A DNA stretch of 64,000 nt from Codonopsis lanceolata (GCA_013146195.2 CM028378.1:11027350-11091349); one strand, 5' to 3'. Shown: positions 21,105 to 32,964, counted from the stretch's first letter. Numbers and translations are program-made. The notes: generated by a model not told the origin, from the letters alone.

Positions 21105-22618
21105 GACATGACGAGGGTCTAGAAGACCAACCACAAACAACCCTTTAAGCTTTCATGATCTTGCTATTTCCTCCTGGATAGCATAAATTGAGGGCCTGCC
21201 TGCCGAGAATTTAAGGACTATGGTGTTGGCAAACTGCTTATCGGCAGCTTCAAGTTCCAATTACGTGAATAAGCATCCTGGTTCACCATTGATTATTGTT
21301 GTTTGTCTTGGAGCCAAGGGAATCGCATGCAAAACAGGACCGTGTGTAATTCATACCCTCAATCATATATGTCTTTTTTTCTCTCTTCATTCACATTCAA
21401 TTGAAATGGATCTCACTAATGCAAATGTGGATTTAATCGTATGTGACATGCATCCCACTACTAAAATAATCTTTAACAAAAAAGAATAAAAAAGAAAAGA
21501 AAAGAGAATAACCAATAGATAGGGTTTTAAAAAGAATAAAAATGATTAGAATGTATCCACATCTTTAAGTAGAATGTGAAAGTTTGACATTGTTATCTTC
21601 AATGTGAACAAATTTGATAGTCATATCGTATCCACACTCATCATCCACATTTGCATTTGAGATGTATTTTCTTTCAAAAATAGTGTAAATCCTTGTTGGC
21701 ATCTAAATTCTTTTACATCCACATTAACATTGGAGATGCTTTTAACAGGTTCGAGTTCGAATCGCCATGGGCCAAGTGAGGAACCACTATTGATCTCTCT
21801 TTTAAAAAAAATAAAATAAAATAAAAAAGAAGAGGTCATTTACCAATGTTATACTGAATCGTGCTCTTCTTTTTTGTCAAGAATTATACATTAAAATAAG
21901 CATAAACAAATTTGTAATAAAACTGCAACATTAAACATCACACAACAAAAATAAATCTAAGAACTAAGATCAAAATTATGTAAAATTCTATGTATACCAA
22001 ACCCGTTCTCAAGGTTCTTTTTCCCAGTCACACACTAAACATCCATGCCTACATCATTAATGTTAGATAATGAAAACTTCTTAGGGGGATGGTCTTAGAT
22101 TAGAAATTTAGAATTATCGTTTTGTAAAATGAAGCCAAGAGGATGGAAAGAAAACAAAAATTAACTCAAAAGAAGAGAGAGAGAGAGAGAAGTTTGTGAA
22201 GGGTTGACATTAAGTGACGATGATGACACGCTCACAATTTGAAAGGAAAAACAATAAAAAAACAAGGAAACTACAAAAAACAATAGTTTATGTTTCTTTA
22301 GGCATCAATATAAGAAAGAAAAGAAATGGAAAACAAAAAAATTAACAAGGAAACAAAAATAAAAACAAATAAACGTTTCTTTAGGCATCAAAATAAGAAA
22401 GAAAAGAACTAATATGAGCAGCAAGCATCAAAAGTGGGCTTAAGGCAAGAGACTTATGAATTGGAGTTACTTTCTCTAGATGTTGTTCTTTATTTTCTTC
22501 TCACCCATTCATAAAAGCTGTGATGTCACAAGGTTTAGCGTCTCACTAGGTTATTACCCGTGCGATGTACGAAATGTATTAGATACTCTTTTCGTTCTAG
22601 ACAAAAAAGCCACATATA
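21105..22618. other. AT-rich spacer, no gene seen
   Basis: No ORF with recognisable similarity. It includes a short GA run (22176-22190) and a phrase resembling a pol III B box (GGTTCGAGTTCGAATC near 21748) without a matching A box. A pair of short direct repeats with core TTTCTTTAGGCATCAA lies near 22292 and 22377. Confidence 0.6.
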
Positions 22619-22775
22619 GTTGTAATACCACGATAATTTGAGTTAAAATATTAATTTGTCTTAATTAATATTATAATTATTTTGGACATATATAACTAAT
22701 ACTATGATTGTTTAGTTAAATTAATTATCTTGGACCAATTTAGTAACTAATAAATTGGGTCGGTCAGAACGCAAG
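22619..22775 (+). repeat. Dispersed repeat starting TGTAATACCACG (first copy)
   Basis: About 140 bp starting TGTAATACCACGATAATTTG closely match 25472-25611. A later piece (about 23640-23720, ending GGCCCACTTTGAC) resembles the end of the second copy, suggesting this first copy carries a roughly 870-bp insertion. The TGTAATACC start is common for plant LTRs, but no coding region supports a full element. Confidence 0.5.
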
Positions 22776-22904
22776 AGTACATTAATGGAATAATTGCGGG
22801 TCGATCCACTTTTTAAAGTTTTGATTCGTTCTAGTACCGTGTTTTTTTTCAACCAGAAAATGACACTTTTGGGGGCAAAATGACTGTTATACCTTTAATG
22901 AGCC

Positions 22905-23290
22905 TGAGGCGCGCTACGAAAATGTACCGCGATTCTAAAATTTATGCACCACGATTCAAAAAAATTATGTATCGCAATTCAAAAAAATTTAAAAATGCAC
23001 CATGATTTAAAAATATATGCACCACGATTAAAAAATATATGTATTAATTTTTGCATTGAGGTTCAATAGTTTAATCTTGTAGTCTAATTATACCGCGATT
23101 CATCAATGTTTGAACTGTAATTCATCAATTTTATTGCATTATTTTTTGTACCGTGGTTTAATAGTTTAATTGTCTAGTCTATCTGCACCGCGATTCATCA
23201 ATTTACTCCGATATTTTTGCACCACAATTCAAAATAGTTTAACTACCCAGTCTAATTGCACCACGGTTCAAAATCGTAATGAAACAGATC
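22905..23290. repeat. Dispersed minisatellite, core CACCRCGATTCA
   Basis: At least ten variants of a short motif (CACCACGATTCA, TACCGCGATTC, CACCATGATTTA, CACCACAATTCA, CACCACGGTTCA and similar) are spaced about 20-60 bp apart by AT-rich filler. Some units also share TAGTTTAAT and TAGTCTA segments, giving a longer composite period. No coding potential. Confidence 0.65.
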
Positions 23291-23811
23291 ATGTCCTCAG
23301 TTTTCTTCTTCTTTCTCCTCAGTCGTAAGACTTCTTATTCCTCCTCCTCCGCCTTAGTCCCTACTGTAAAAATCCTCTAACCCAACACATTTTCATTAAA
23401 TTTTCATAGTTAATGATTCAGAAAACTCGTTTACCTTTCGGGGACGCTGCCTCATCGATCTGACCGGGCAGGTCGATCCCCGTTTCGTTACGCAACAATG
23501 GTGATTTTTGAATTCAAAGTGTATTGCCAGAGTTCTTAAAGGAGACGGTGACATTTTCGGAACAATATTTCGAAAAAGTGGCCTTTGCGGTTAAAAAAGA
23601 ACGGTGGACTTTTGAGGTTAAAAACTTTAAAAAAGGGATCTGCCAAAATTTTACCCTAAATTAATTATGTGGAACCTAATTAGTAACCTAATTAATTAAA
23701 TTGGATTTGGCCCACTTTGACTAGCATAACAATAATAAAGATACTCTAATTGCTTTTTTATGTATTTAATTTTTGGGCACATTGGTTAGAGTTGTACAAT
23801 AAACCGTATTA

Positions 23812-23814
<3 letters not shown>

Positions 23815-23867
<53 letters not shown>
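23815..23867. repeat. (TA)n microsatellite
   Basis: About 26 TA units, followed about 65 bp later by a GA-rich run (23932-23960). Confidence 0.97.
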
Positions 23868-23870
<3 letters not shown>

Positions 23871-23997
23871 AACGTAGGAGAGTAAATGAAAAGAAATTGA
23901 AAACACAAAGGAGAAACTACGGCAGTAGCTGAGAGAGAGAGAGCGAGAGCGAGAGAGAGATACAATATTGAAGAAGACGACGCTTTCATCTTGGTAA

Positions 23998-24970
23998 GAG
24001 CATCCCCAATGCATTCTTCTTATCCCCACTTCCTAATAAGAAGATAGTGTTTTGCATTGGGGGGTTTTCTTATCACTTCTTCCTAAACATCCAACTAGGA
24101 GAGAGAATGTCAATTATCCCTAAATAGGAAGAGAAAACAGATGGAGGAAGAAGGGAGCAAGGGTTGGGCGGTGTGGTGCACGGCTTGGAGAAGTATGGCA
24201 CGTGCGCCACACGTGAAGGGCAGTGAGTGAGAAGACTCCAGGGTAGGCCCCAGAGTCTGAAAATGTCTGAAATTTGATTTTTTTTAATTAAATCTTACTG
24301 TTCACTCTGAAATGGCCAGGTTACCATTGGGGGTAGGTGGAGGTACAGGTTACCGTTGTGGGGGGGGGGGGTTAATTACTTTTTTTTTCTTTTTCACAAA
24401 ATAACCGTGAGATAGAAACGCATATCATAACCTTCGATCCAACTTGGTTGAACATATATGACGTCGTTACGGTGACCTTTTTATGTAATTCTAATTATTG
24501 AATTATTTTTACATAATTTTTGAGTATTTATGTTTTATGTAACTTTATCATTATGTATTTTTTTCAATTTTAACGTTTTTTGTAATTTTATATTTATGTT
24601 ATTTTACAAGTTATGTATAATATGTATTTTATTGATAATTTATTAATTAAATTATAAATTATTTAATTTATGAGTAATTTATTATTTTTAAATTAATTAA
24701 TGTCTTTATTTATAAATTAATTAATTTTTACGAGATATTTAAATATGAAATATATTAAATAAAGTTAAATAAATTTATTTGTTTGAGAAATATATAAATA
24801 AGATTGAAGTGTAAAGTTAATGAGGTGGCAGTGAGACCCAGCTAAGAAAATGTATAAAAAGATTAGCATTGGGAAAATACATTTTTAAATGTAATGAAGA
24901 AAAAAGTGAATAAATGACAGTGAGACTCAACTAAGAAGATGAAATAGGAAGAGGTGTATTGTGGATGCTC
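23998..24970. mobile_element. Harbinger/Tourist-like non-autonomous DNA transposon (MITE)
   Basis: Terminal inverted repeats GAGCATCCCCAATGCA (left) and the complement of TGTATTGTGGATGCTC (right) match at 14 of 16 positions. They are flanked by a 3-bp TAA duplication (23995-23997 and 24971-24973), the target size typical of PIF/Harbinger. The inner ends also pair loosely (TTCTTCTTAT against ATAGGAAGAG). There is no transposase. A ten-base G run lies at about 24359-24370. Confidence 0.7.
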
Positions 24971-24973
24971 TAA

Positions 24974-25471
24974 GCTAGCAATCATTCTTCTTTTCTAATG
25001 TTCCTCGTAAAGTATAAGGACTAGATGATGATGACTGATGTATAAATTATGATGGAAAAGAGAGAACACGTTTTTTTTACCTTGGTTACCGATGTGTGGG
25101 TTTATGCATATAATATATTTTTCGTACACACATATACTTATAGAATATGACTATATGTACAATATCCTTAAAATTCAAACTTATAAAATTGATATGAATC
25201 CATAATAATTTATTGTATCACTTTCTTGATAATTAGACATTTGTCAATTGTTCACTAGGCTTTAGAATCATTGGGAAAGAAAATTGTGGTAATTTCTTTA
25301 ATAATTGATTTTGGGCTCTAGTTGACGTATATTTGGACTAGATAATATGTTTGAAGTGAGATCTTAATCGGGTTTATTGGATTAATTGAAAGGATATTGT
25401 TTGGGAAGTCAAGAACGTACCCGGACTTTATTTGAGTAGGTGTGTAAGTTTAGAGACTTTAAGAGGGTGAG
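24974..25471. other. AT-rich spacer, nothing recognised
   Basis: No ORF, tRNA or clear repeat. It ends where the TGTAATACCCCG repeat begins. Confidence 0.6.
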
Positions 25472-25611
25472 AGTGTAATACCCCGATAATTTTAGCTAAA
25501 ATATTAATTTGCATTAATTAATATTACAATCGTTTTGGACCTATATAATTAATATTGTAACTGTTTTGAGTTAATTTAATTATGACTTATTTAGTAAGAA
25601 ATTAATTAGGT
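25472..25611 (+). repeat. Dispersed repeat starting TGTAATACCCCG (second copy)
   Basis: Matches 22619-22760 with the same start and the shared TAAAATATTAATTTG segment. It ends near GGTTAGGCTTGGCTCACTTT, where LINE coding sequence begins, so it could be an LTR fragment joined to or invaded by the LINE. Confidence 0.5.
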
Positions 25612-26563
25612 TAGGCTTGGCTCACTTTGGGGAAGTGGCTGTGTGGCGCTACTTAACTGAGATGGGAGCTTTTTGGAAGAGAGTTGTGGTGGCCAAGTAT
25701 GGGGATGGGGACTATCTGTGGTTTCCAAATGAGGTGAATTCTTATAGTGGGATGGGGGTTTGGAAAAGCATTAGGAAAAAATGGGATACGGTGAAACGGT
25801 ACATCTCTTTCAACGTGGGTATAGGGGACTCGGTAAATTTTGGAGGGACATGTGAGGTGGGGATTTAGAGTTGCAGCGAGTTTTTCCCTCTTTATTTAAT
25901 TTAGCTGTGAACAAGGAAGAGTACGTAAGCTCGATTACGTTAGTTGATGGCGACGCTGTCACATGGAATCCTGTATATAGGACGAACATGCAAGACTGGG
26001 AGATTGGTACTCTTGAGGCTTGCTTTGAGCTGCTGGATAAACAAAAGATGGACAGAAATTCTGATGATTCCATTTTGTGGAATGGGAAGAAAGAAAAGCA
26101 TTTTTCGGTTAAGTCTTTGTACCAACTTATGGTGGCTAGTGACAAGTCTTTTCCATGGAGGAGCGTTTGGAAATTGGAAATCAAGGGCTCCATCTAAGGT
26201 GAGGTTTTTTATGTGCGAAGTTGCGCTCGAAGCCATCTTAACAGGTGATAACTTGAGGCGGAGAAAAATCTATACTAATTGGTGTTTCATGTGCAAGAGA
26301 GACGGAGAAAGTGTGAATCATCTGCTGATTCATTGTCCGGTTGTAAGTGAATTGTGTAGTTTTATTTTGAGTCTGTTTCAAGTTACGTGGGTGTTGTCAA
26401 ACTCAATCAAGGAGCTACTTTTGTGCTGGACTTAAGAAAAAACTGTTTTTGGGATGTTGCTCCATTGGCGGTTTGTTGGTCTATTTGGATATTTACATAG
26501 GGCAGCACGTCACCTGTTTTGACGCTTTCATTTATATATCATATTTACTTAACAAAAAAAAAT
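25612..26563 (+). pseudogene. LINE ORF2 C-terminal fragment with RT zinc-binding domain
   Basis: Translation in two to three frames gives WRYLTEMGAFWKRVVVAKYG, a GMGVWKSIRKKWD block, NPVYRTNMQDWEIG, KHFSVKSLYQLM and FPWRSVWK. The zinc-binding region follows with CEVALEAILTGDNLRRR, WCFMCKRDGESVNHLLIHC and LSLFQVTWVL. This is the reverse-transcriptase zinc-binding region (zf-RVT type) of plant L1-like LINEs. The upstream endonuclease and RT are absent, as expected for 5' truncation. Frameshifts occur near 25868 and 26197. A short A run (about 26553-26562) may be the tail. Confidence 0.8.
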
Positions 26564-27559
26564 GAATTTTGTTGGTTAAAGAAAACGAAAATGAAATAGA
26601 AAACCTTGTGGAACCTTTCCATAATAAAAAGGGAATGGATACCTAGGAATAGACAGGAGAGGAAACACAGATTTATATCTAACTTTATTCAGAGGAAACA
26701 CAGATTTATATCTAACTTTATTCAGTTTCAGAATATCTGATAACATTTGAAGAGCTATTGTCTTAGTTTCCTTTTTCCTTTTCCCTCACAAAATTCACTC
26801 TAGAGTAAAAAAGAAAAAGAGATCCTGAACCAGTCACTTATTTGCATGTGTATAGTGTAATCAGAACTCATCATCCAAGAAGCAATGGCACCAAAATGTC
26901 ACAATGGCATTAAATGAGCTTGACATTAGACACCATTTTTTGTCCATAAAGTAGGAGACAACTTGACACATACGCAATATACTATATATTCTAAGTCGTA
27001 TACATGTACTAGAAGAAACTTGATTAAAACGGAAATCTCCCCTACACACACACACACACACACACAAAGTGATGTAGCAGAACCTTCTCATTTAAGCAAA
27101 GTACGCAATTTTACCCCTAAAATTTTCTTAGGAGTTACTTTGAGCAACAGGTCTGTCCAAAGCTTGTCCAGACCTAACATGTTCAGGCGTGTCATAGATT
27201 TGAAAAATGGGGAAAAATCCCAACATGCCTAGTACCTAACCTGGAGGTGGCACGATGTGTCCAGATCCAACAAGTTCCGACTCATGGTCTTTCCGAAAGT
27301 GTCACTACTTCCCAGCCCATCATAGGAACAAAACATTCGTCAAGAGGTATCAAGGTAATTAGCTATCTTCCCGGGACTCAAGAACAGAAGTTGATGAGAC
27401 GCTTTGACGCATGGACATGGATACTGGAGCAGGACTCGCTGATGGAACATGACAAGCAATTCCATGCACTTCTTAAAAAGATTGTGGGGTAAAAGATATT
27501 TTTTGATAAAGGTAAATGTATAGATAGCAAAACACCAAAAAAGGTGACGCGTCCTTTAT
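26564..27559. other. Spacer between two LINE fragments
   Basis: Contains a 33-bp tandem duplication (26659-26691 and 26692-26724, starting GAGGAAACACAGATTTATAT) and a CA microsatellite (27045-27066). An 81-codon ORF (27247-27492) has no family I recognise and I do not call it a gene. Confidence 0.6.
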
Positions 27560-28621
27560 ACACACGGAGTATACTCTACCATAAAACTATCTAATATAAA
27601 GAGATGTTATTCACAAAATCTACAAAAGAGGCTAACGCATGGTTCTGAGGATGTTCTGCCCCTACACACCATGCGAACAGGAAATAGGGCAGATAGCTCT
27701 TCAATTTTGCAATGGACCCCACCTCATTATCAAAGCCCTATGGTTTTTTTCCTTCCAAATCGTCCACCACACCCCCAAGGGAACAACATCCCAAGTTGTA
27801 TTTATATTCTTCCTCTGTCAAAAATATCCCCAGCTCCATAACAAATCTTTGGAGGTCTCCGGAATCACCCACGCCAACTTGAACAATCCAAAAATGAAAA
27901 ACCTGACAATGCTAGTGATTAACACTTTCCTCTCTCTCTCTCTCTTTGCACATAAAGCATCTATTATCATATATCATTCCCTTTTTCCTCGCCACTTCCC
28001 ACACAAAAGGGCCACTCCGCTTGGAGCTACCGTCTTCCAAACTGATTTCCAAGGAAACAAAAATCCCTCTCTATCAAACACCTTGTAATAATAACCTTTG
28101 ACTGAGAACTTGAAGTCCTTAGACCCCTCCCAAATCACCCTGTCACACTCGCAACCCACTTTTTGGTTGTAAAGAAGCTCAAAAAATCTTGAGACCGAAT
28201 CCATCTCCCAATCTTGGAAATTCCTTCTGAACAACGGATTGCAGAACATCTGCCCATCCTCCAAAGATAACACCGTGCTTATCAAACAATCCTTCTCCCT
28301 TGCCATATAGAATAGCTCGGGAAAGGATTTCTGAACAACTCCACACCTCCGGACCATTTGTCTTTCCAAATTTCATCGACGACCCTGACCGACCTCAAAA
28401 GATATATTTCTACCAAAAGCATTCCAACCTTTTCTAATAACTTTCCACACACTTTACCCCAAAAGACTCAGAAATCACTGCCGGAAACCACAAATTATTT
28501 CCTGTACCGAACTTAATCTCCACCCCTTTCCTCCAAATGGCTCCCCCTTGTCCAACACATGCCTCCACAACCACTTCCCTAGCAAAGCTTCATTAAGCAA
28601 CTTCAAACTCTTAATGCCTTT
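27560..28621 (-). pseudogene. LINE ORF2 C-terminal fragment, opposite orientation
   Basis: Read leftwards from 28621: GIKSLKLLNEALLGKWLWRH, a VWKVIRKGWNAFGRNISFEV block, then ILFYMAREKDCLI-like sequence, NPLFRRNFQDWEMD, FKFSVKGYYYKV and FPWKSVWK. A degenerate cysteine/histidine block and VVPLGVWWTIWKE-like sequence follow across frames. It belongs to the same LINE family as 25612-26563 but extends further upstream. Multiple stops and frame changes. A CTCTCT run (about 27931-27946) interrupts the zinc-binding region. Confidence 0.75.
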
Positions 28622-28671
28622 TAGACAATAAGGGTAGTTTGGTAATTGTATTGGTAGGGTATATGTGTGTG

Positions 28672-28673
<2 letters not shown>

Positions 28674-28734
<61 letters not shown>
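28674..28734. repeat. (TA)n microsatellite in the LTR region of element E
   Basis: About 30 TA units about 110 bp upstream of the primer-binding site. Confidence 0.97.
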
Positions 28735-28736
<2 letters not shown>

Positions 28737-28843
28737 CGCAGTAATAGAAGGATATGTAAGAAAGGATTTTACAACTGTTACTGCCGCCTCTGTCTCTTCT
28801 TCTTCTTCCTCTTCTCTTTCTCTTTAGTTGTTTATCAATTACA

Positions 28844-28856
28844 TGGTATCACAACC
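28844..28856 (+). other. Primer-binding site of element E
   Basis: TGGTATCACAACC directly after an LTR end ATTACA. It resembles the TGGTATCAGAGC site complementary to the 3' end of initiator tRNA-Met used by Ty1/copia elements, with two mismatches. Confidence 0.7.
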
Positions 28857-28889
28857 ATTTACGATCTTATATACAACCCTCCAGACTTC

Positions 28890-29797
28890 CTAAGCAACAT
28901 CGACGGAGGCTTAATGCACAGCTAACGTCGAATAGCGAAGAGTGCATGACTGTGTTGACGAATTGAACAGGTTAGGGTGATTTGATGTTGATTCTAAGGC
29001 TATGGTTAAGCTCGATTTGTCTAGGCGAACTATTTTGGCAGGTTCATCGATCGGAATAGGGAGTTTACTACGGCATGCGCCGGTAGGAGGTGACGCGTGA
29101 AGATGATTGTGGAACCCTAGCTTTCGGAATTGTGTGTTGATATGGTCTATGACGTGTATCTAACATGTATCAATCACCACAGTGAGTAATCAATGGTGTC
29201 TCGAAATTGTAGGTCAAACTGTTGGGAGTTGGTTGAAAGATTAGTCAAGTTTAGGGGCTGTTTTGGGCTGTTTTGAGGGTTGTTTTGGGCTGTTTTGATA
29301 AGTTTGGAGTTCCTGAAGGCTATTTTGATAAGTTTGGAGTTCCAGGAGGCAGTTTTGACATTTTTCTAAGCAACATGGACGGAGGCTCAATGTACAACTA
29401 ACGTCGAATAGCGAAGAGTGCATGACTATGTTGACGAATTGAACAGGTTAGGGTGATTTGATGTTGATTCTGAGGCTAGGGTTAGGCTAGGTTTGTTTAG
29501 GCGAACTATTTTGGCAGGTTCGTTGATTAGAATAAGGAGTTTCTGGTGGCACGCGTCGATAGAAGGTGACGCGTGATGGTGATTGTGGAACCCTAGCTTT
29601 CGGAATTGTGTTGATATGGTCTGTGACATGTATCTAAGATGTATCGATCATTCCAGTGAGTAATTAGTGGTGTTTCGAAATTGTAGGTCAAACTGTTGGG
29701 AGTTGGTTGAAAGATTAGTCAAGTTTAGGGGTTGTTTTGATAAGTTTGGAGTTCCTAGAAGTTGTTTTGATAAGTTTGTTGTTTTGACATTTTTCTA
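28890..29797 (+). repeat. Tandem duplication (477-bp unit) in the leader of element E
   Basis: CTAAGCAACATCGACGGAGG begins at 28890 and its partner at 29367. The second unit runs to about 29797. Each contains GTCGAATAGCGAAGAGTGCA and ends with a short internal repeat built from TTTTGATAAGTTTGGAGTTC and GGGCTGTTTTG. It lies between the primer-binding site and gag. Confidence 0.85.
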
Positions 29798-29799
29798 AT

Positions 29800-30586
29800 G
29801 GCTAAAGATGTTTCATAATCGACTGGGCCAATTATGGCAGTTGTTTCTACCCAAAATAAACTGATTAAGGAAGGGCATCTTATTGACAACTGTCGCACTG
29901 GTACAAAGGCGACCAAGGTGTGGTTGGATGATGATAAGGTGTTGTTTTCGAAAATCATGAATTGTATTAGTAGGAAAGTTATATTGTCTAAGCAACATTG
30001 CAAGACATGTAAAGAATTATGAACACTCTTGCACAAGTGGTTTTCTAGAGGTAGTAATTTGAATAGATTGTATAATCTGCCATAGGAGGTTCACCATCCT
30101 AGTCAGAAAGGGCGAAGCATTATGGATTACTATTATGACTTCATGCGTGTGAGTGAGGATTTTAGTGCCGCTATGCCTATCTTTGATAATGTTGAGGAGA
30201 TGAAAGCTCAGCGTGAGAAGTTATTGATTTTTAGTTGGTTATCAGGATTGGAAAAGGAGTACATTGTGGCTCAATCTCAGTTATTATCGAGTAAAGATTT
30301 AGGTGCTTTGTTTGATGCTTTAGATAGGCTCTTAACTGCAACTAGGAATGGGAATGGTGAGGCGTCACATGTCGAGTTATCTGAGAAATCAGCATTAATC
30401 TCACGAGGTAATGGGTATCGCGAAGGGAAAGATGGAGGCCAGGGTGGTTTTCGAGGTGGAGGTGGCAGAGTGTTTGGAGGTCATGGGGGACCTTGCGTGT
30501 GTTTTAATTGTGGAGAACAGGGTCATATCAAAAGCCAATGTTCTAAGCATCTCTCCCATCAGCTAGACTATCAACAAAAACAGTAA
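29800..30586 (+). pseudogene. gag: gag of copia element E
   Basis: The N-terminal half is split (29834-30022, WLDDDKVLFSKIMNCISRKV) by a stop at 30020. The C-terminal half is open from 30122 (MDYYYDFMRVSEDF, then EEMKAQREKLLIFSWLSGLE). A Gly-rich stretch is followed by the zinc knuckle CFNCGEQGHIKSQC (about residues 126-139 of the second half). Normal copia Gag order. Confidence 0.8.
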
Positions 30587-30599
30587 CAACTTAAATTGT

Positions 30600-32902
30600 T
30601 GTGTCTCTTGCTTTCCAGGTTATTGTCTTTTTTCTGGATCTAAGGACTTGCGAGATTAATGGTAAAAAAAGTGAATTTGTTGGATTGTACTTGTTCGATA
30701 AAGTTGTTGCTACTCATTCTTCTACTGTTGCGTGTCAAAGTACTTTGTGTCATTTCCAGCTACATTGTCGTTATGGTCATCCGTCGTTACCTGTCGTAAA
30801 GAAATTACGTCCTGAAGTAGGGTCTATTTCTAGTTTACCTTGTGAGTCTTGTGAGTTTGCTAAACACCATCGCGTATCATATCCTCCTAGAGTTAATAAA
30901 CAGGATGCATCCCTATTTGAGTTAGTTCATACCGATGTTTGGGGTCCTTGTACTGTACCTTCTAAATCAAGGTACAAATATTCTGTTACTTTTGTTGATG
31001 ATTATTCCAGAACTATATTTAATGAAGTCCAGACATGAGTTGTTTGAGTTATTTTGCTCTTTTTGTGCTGAGATTAAAACTCATTTCAATTGTTTGGTTC
31101 AGAATCTTTGTAGTGATAATGCTAAGGAATATTTTTCTGGCACATTCTCTACTTATATGTCTCAAAATGGAATCATTCATCAATCTTCATATCTTGTCAT
31201 CTAACAACATAATGGTGTTGCTGAAAGCAAGAATCGCTATCTGTTGGAAGTTGGAAGTTGCCAAGGCATTAATGTTTGAGATGAATGTTCCTAAATCCTT
31301 TTGGGCCGATGATGTTCACACCGCTACCTTTCTTACAAATCGTCTTCCATCCTCTGTTCTTAACGAGGAAATTCCATATTCTATTCTTCATCCATTGCAG
31401 TCGTTGTTTCCAGTTTCTCCGTAAGTGTTTGGTTGTACTTGTTTTGTCCAGGATGTTCGGTAACATATTGGTAAGTTAGACCATCGAGCACTCAAGTGTG
31501 TCTTTTTTGGATACCTCAAACCCAGAAAGGGTATCGTTGTTATTCTACAAGTTTAGGTCGTTTAGTGTCAGTGTCACTTTCTTTGAGTCTAGCCCGTATT
31601 TCAGTCGATCATCATCTTCTGAGTCATCATACTCTGTTTCAATCCAAGAACCAGCAGTCGCAGATACCGGTTCCCTGTTGCTAAGCTAACTTGTCTTCTG
31701 ATATCGTTAGCTGCTTCTAATAACTAGGTCTTGTATCAGTTGGATGTCAAAAATGCATTCCTTCATAGTGATTTATAGGAAGAGGTTTACATGGAGCAAC
31801 CTCCGTTTGTTGCTCAAGGTGAGTATGTGAATAAGGTATGTAGGTTGCGAAAATCGTTGTATGGGTTGAAACGGTCTCCGCGGGCTTGGTTTGGCAGGTT
31901 TGTGTTAGAGTTTGGGTTACAAAGGAGTATGTGTGATAACATTGTGTTCTTTGAAGCACTCAAGTCGCTGAAATTGTGATTACAGGTAGTGATACACTTG
32001 GAATTGAAGAACTCAAGTTGTGTCTCCAAACAAAGGACTTAGGTACTCTAAAGTACTTTCTTGGGATCAAAGTGATACAATCAAGAAAGGGATCTTTTTG
32101 TGTCAGAGGAAATATGTTCTTGATTTACTTGAGGAAGTTGGGATGCTTGGAGTGAAACCGTGCGACACTCCAATGGATCCTAATGTAAGACTTGTAGCTG
32201 GAGAACGGGAGATGCTCAAGGATCCCGAACAATACCGGATATTGGTGTAAATTGAATTATCTTGTAGTAATTCTTCCAGATATTGCTTTTCCAGTATGTG
32301 TAGTGAGTCCGTTCATGGCAGCTCCTATTACTACACACTGGAATACATTGATCCGAATTGTAAAATATTTGAAAGGAGTACCCGGTAGAGGTATATTGTA
32401 TGCAAATCATAGGCATATGCAGGTAGAGGCATTCTGAGATGCTGATTAAGCAGGATCTCCGGATGATAGCAAGTCCACAACAGGATATTGTGTGTTTGTG
32501 GACAAAAATCTAGTAACTTGGAAAAGTAAGAAACAGAGTGTGGTGGCGAGATCAAGTGCAGAGTATGAGTATCGTGCTATGGCTCAGACAACTTGTGAAA
32601 TTATGTGGATACAACAATTGATGGAAGAGATTGGTTTTAAGGTTGCTCTACCTATGAAATTGTGGTGTGATAATCAGGCAACCATGCATATTTTTTCGAA
32701 CCCAGTTTTCTACGAAAGGACTAAACATATAAAGGTTGAATGTCAATTTGTTCGAAAAAAGATCCAACAGAATTTTGTTTCCACCTCATATATGTGTACA
32801 GGAGAACAACCTGATATGCTTACCAAGGACCTGACAAAGATAAGGGTGAATTATATTTGCAACAAGCTTGGTATGATAAATGTTGACCCTTACAAGTTCT
32901 AA
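30600..32902 (+). pseudogene. pol: pol of copia element E: integrase, RT, RNase H, broken
   Basis: Integrase zinc region: LHCRYGHPS and CESCEFAKHHR (about 30760-30870). Core: LVHTDVWGP, FVDDYSR, SDNAKEYF and NGVAESKNR (31206 onward, after a stop), then FWADDVHTATFLTNRLPSS. RT pieces start at QLDVKNAFLH (31738), then EVYMEQPPFV, LYGLKRSPRAWFGRF and GTLKYFLGIKV. RNase H (32250-32902) has STTGYCVFVDKN, SSAEYEYRAMAQ, LWCDNQATMHIF and ERTKHIKVECQFVR. At least eight stops or frame changes are visible and the RT YVDD block is lost. Confidence 0.8.
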
Positions 32903-32964
32903 ATTTGGTTGAGTCATCTTCTGATTCTACTGCACAGTGGCTAATGGGTCTGCGTACAGGTTAG

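Larger units (their letters stand above)
28622..32940 (+). mobile_element. Ty1/copia element E, degenerate
   Basis: Order: remnant 5' LTR end (to 28843), primer-binding site, duplicated leader, gag, integrase, RT, RNase H. Protease is not found between gag (ending 30586) and the integrase zinc region, and the 3' LTR is not identifiable before the next element's LTR begins near 32965. The left boundary is where the LINE fragment ends. Confidence 0.75.

Noticed and set aside
21735..21790. Possible tRNA or SINE from GGTTCGAGTTCGAATC
   Set aside because: B-box-like words only; no A box, cloverleaf or A tail that I can see.
27247..27492. 81-codon ORF between LINE fragments
   Set aside because: No recognisable family, no promoter or splice context; the length is within chance expectation for this region.
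28674..28734. CRISPR-like or functional array from regular TA repeats
   Set aside because: Plain dinucleotide microsatellite in a plant genome; CRISPR arrays are not expected.
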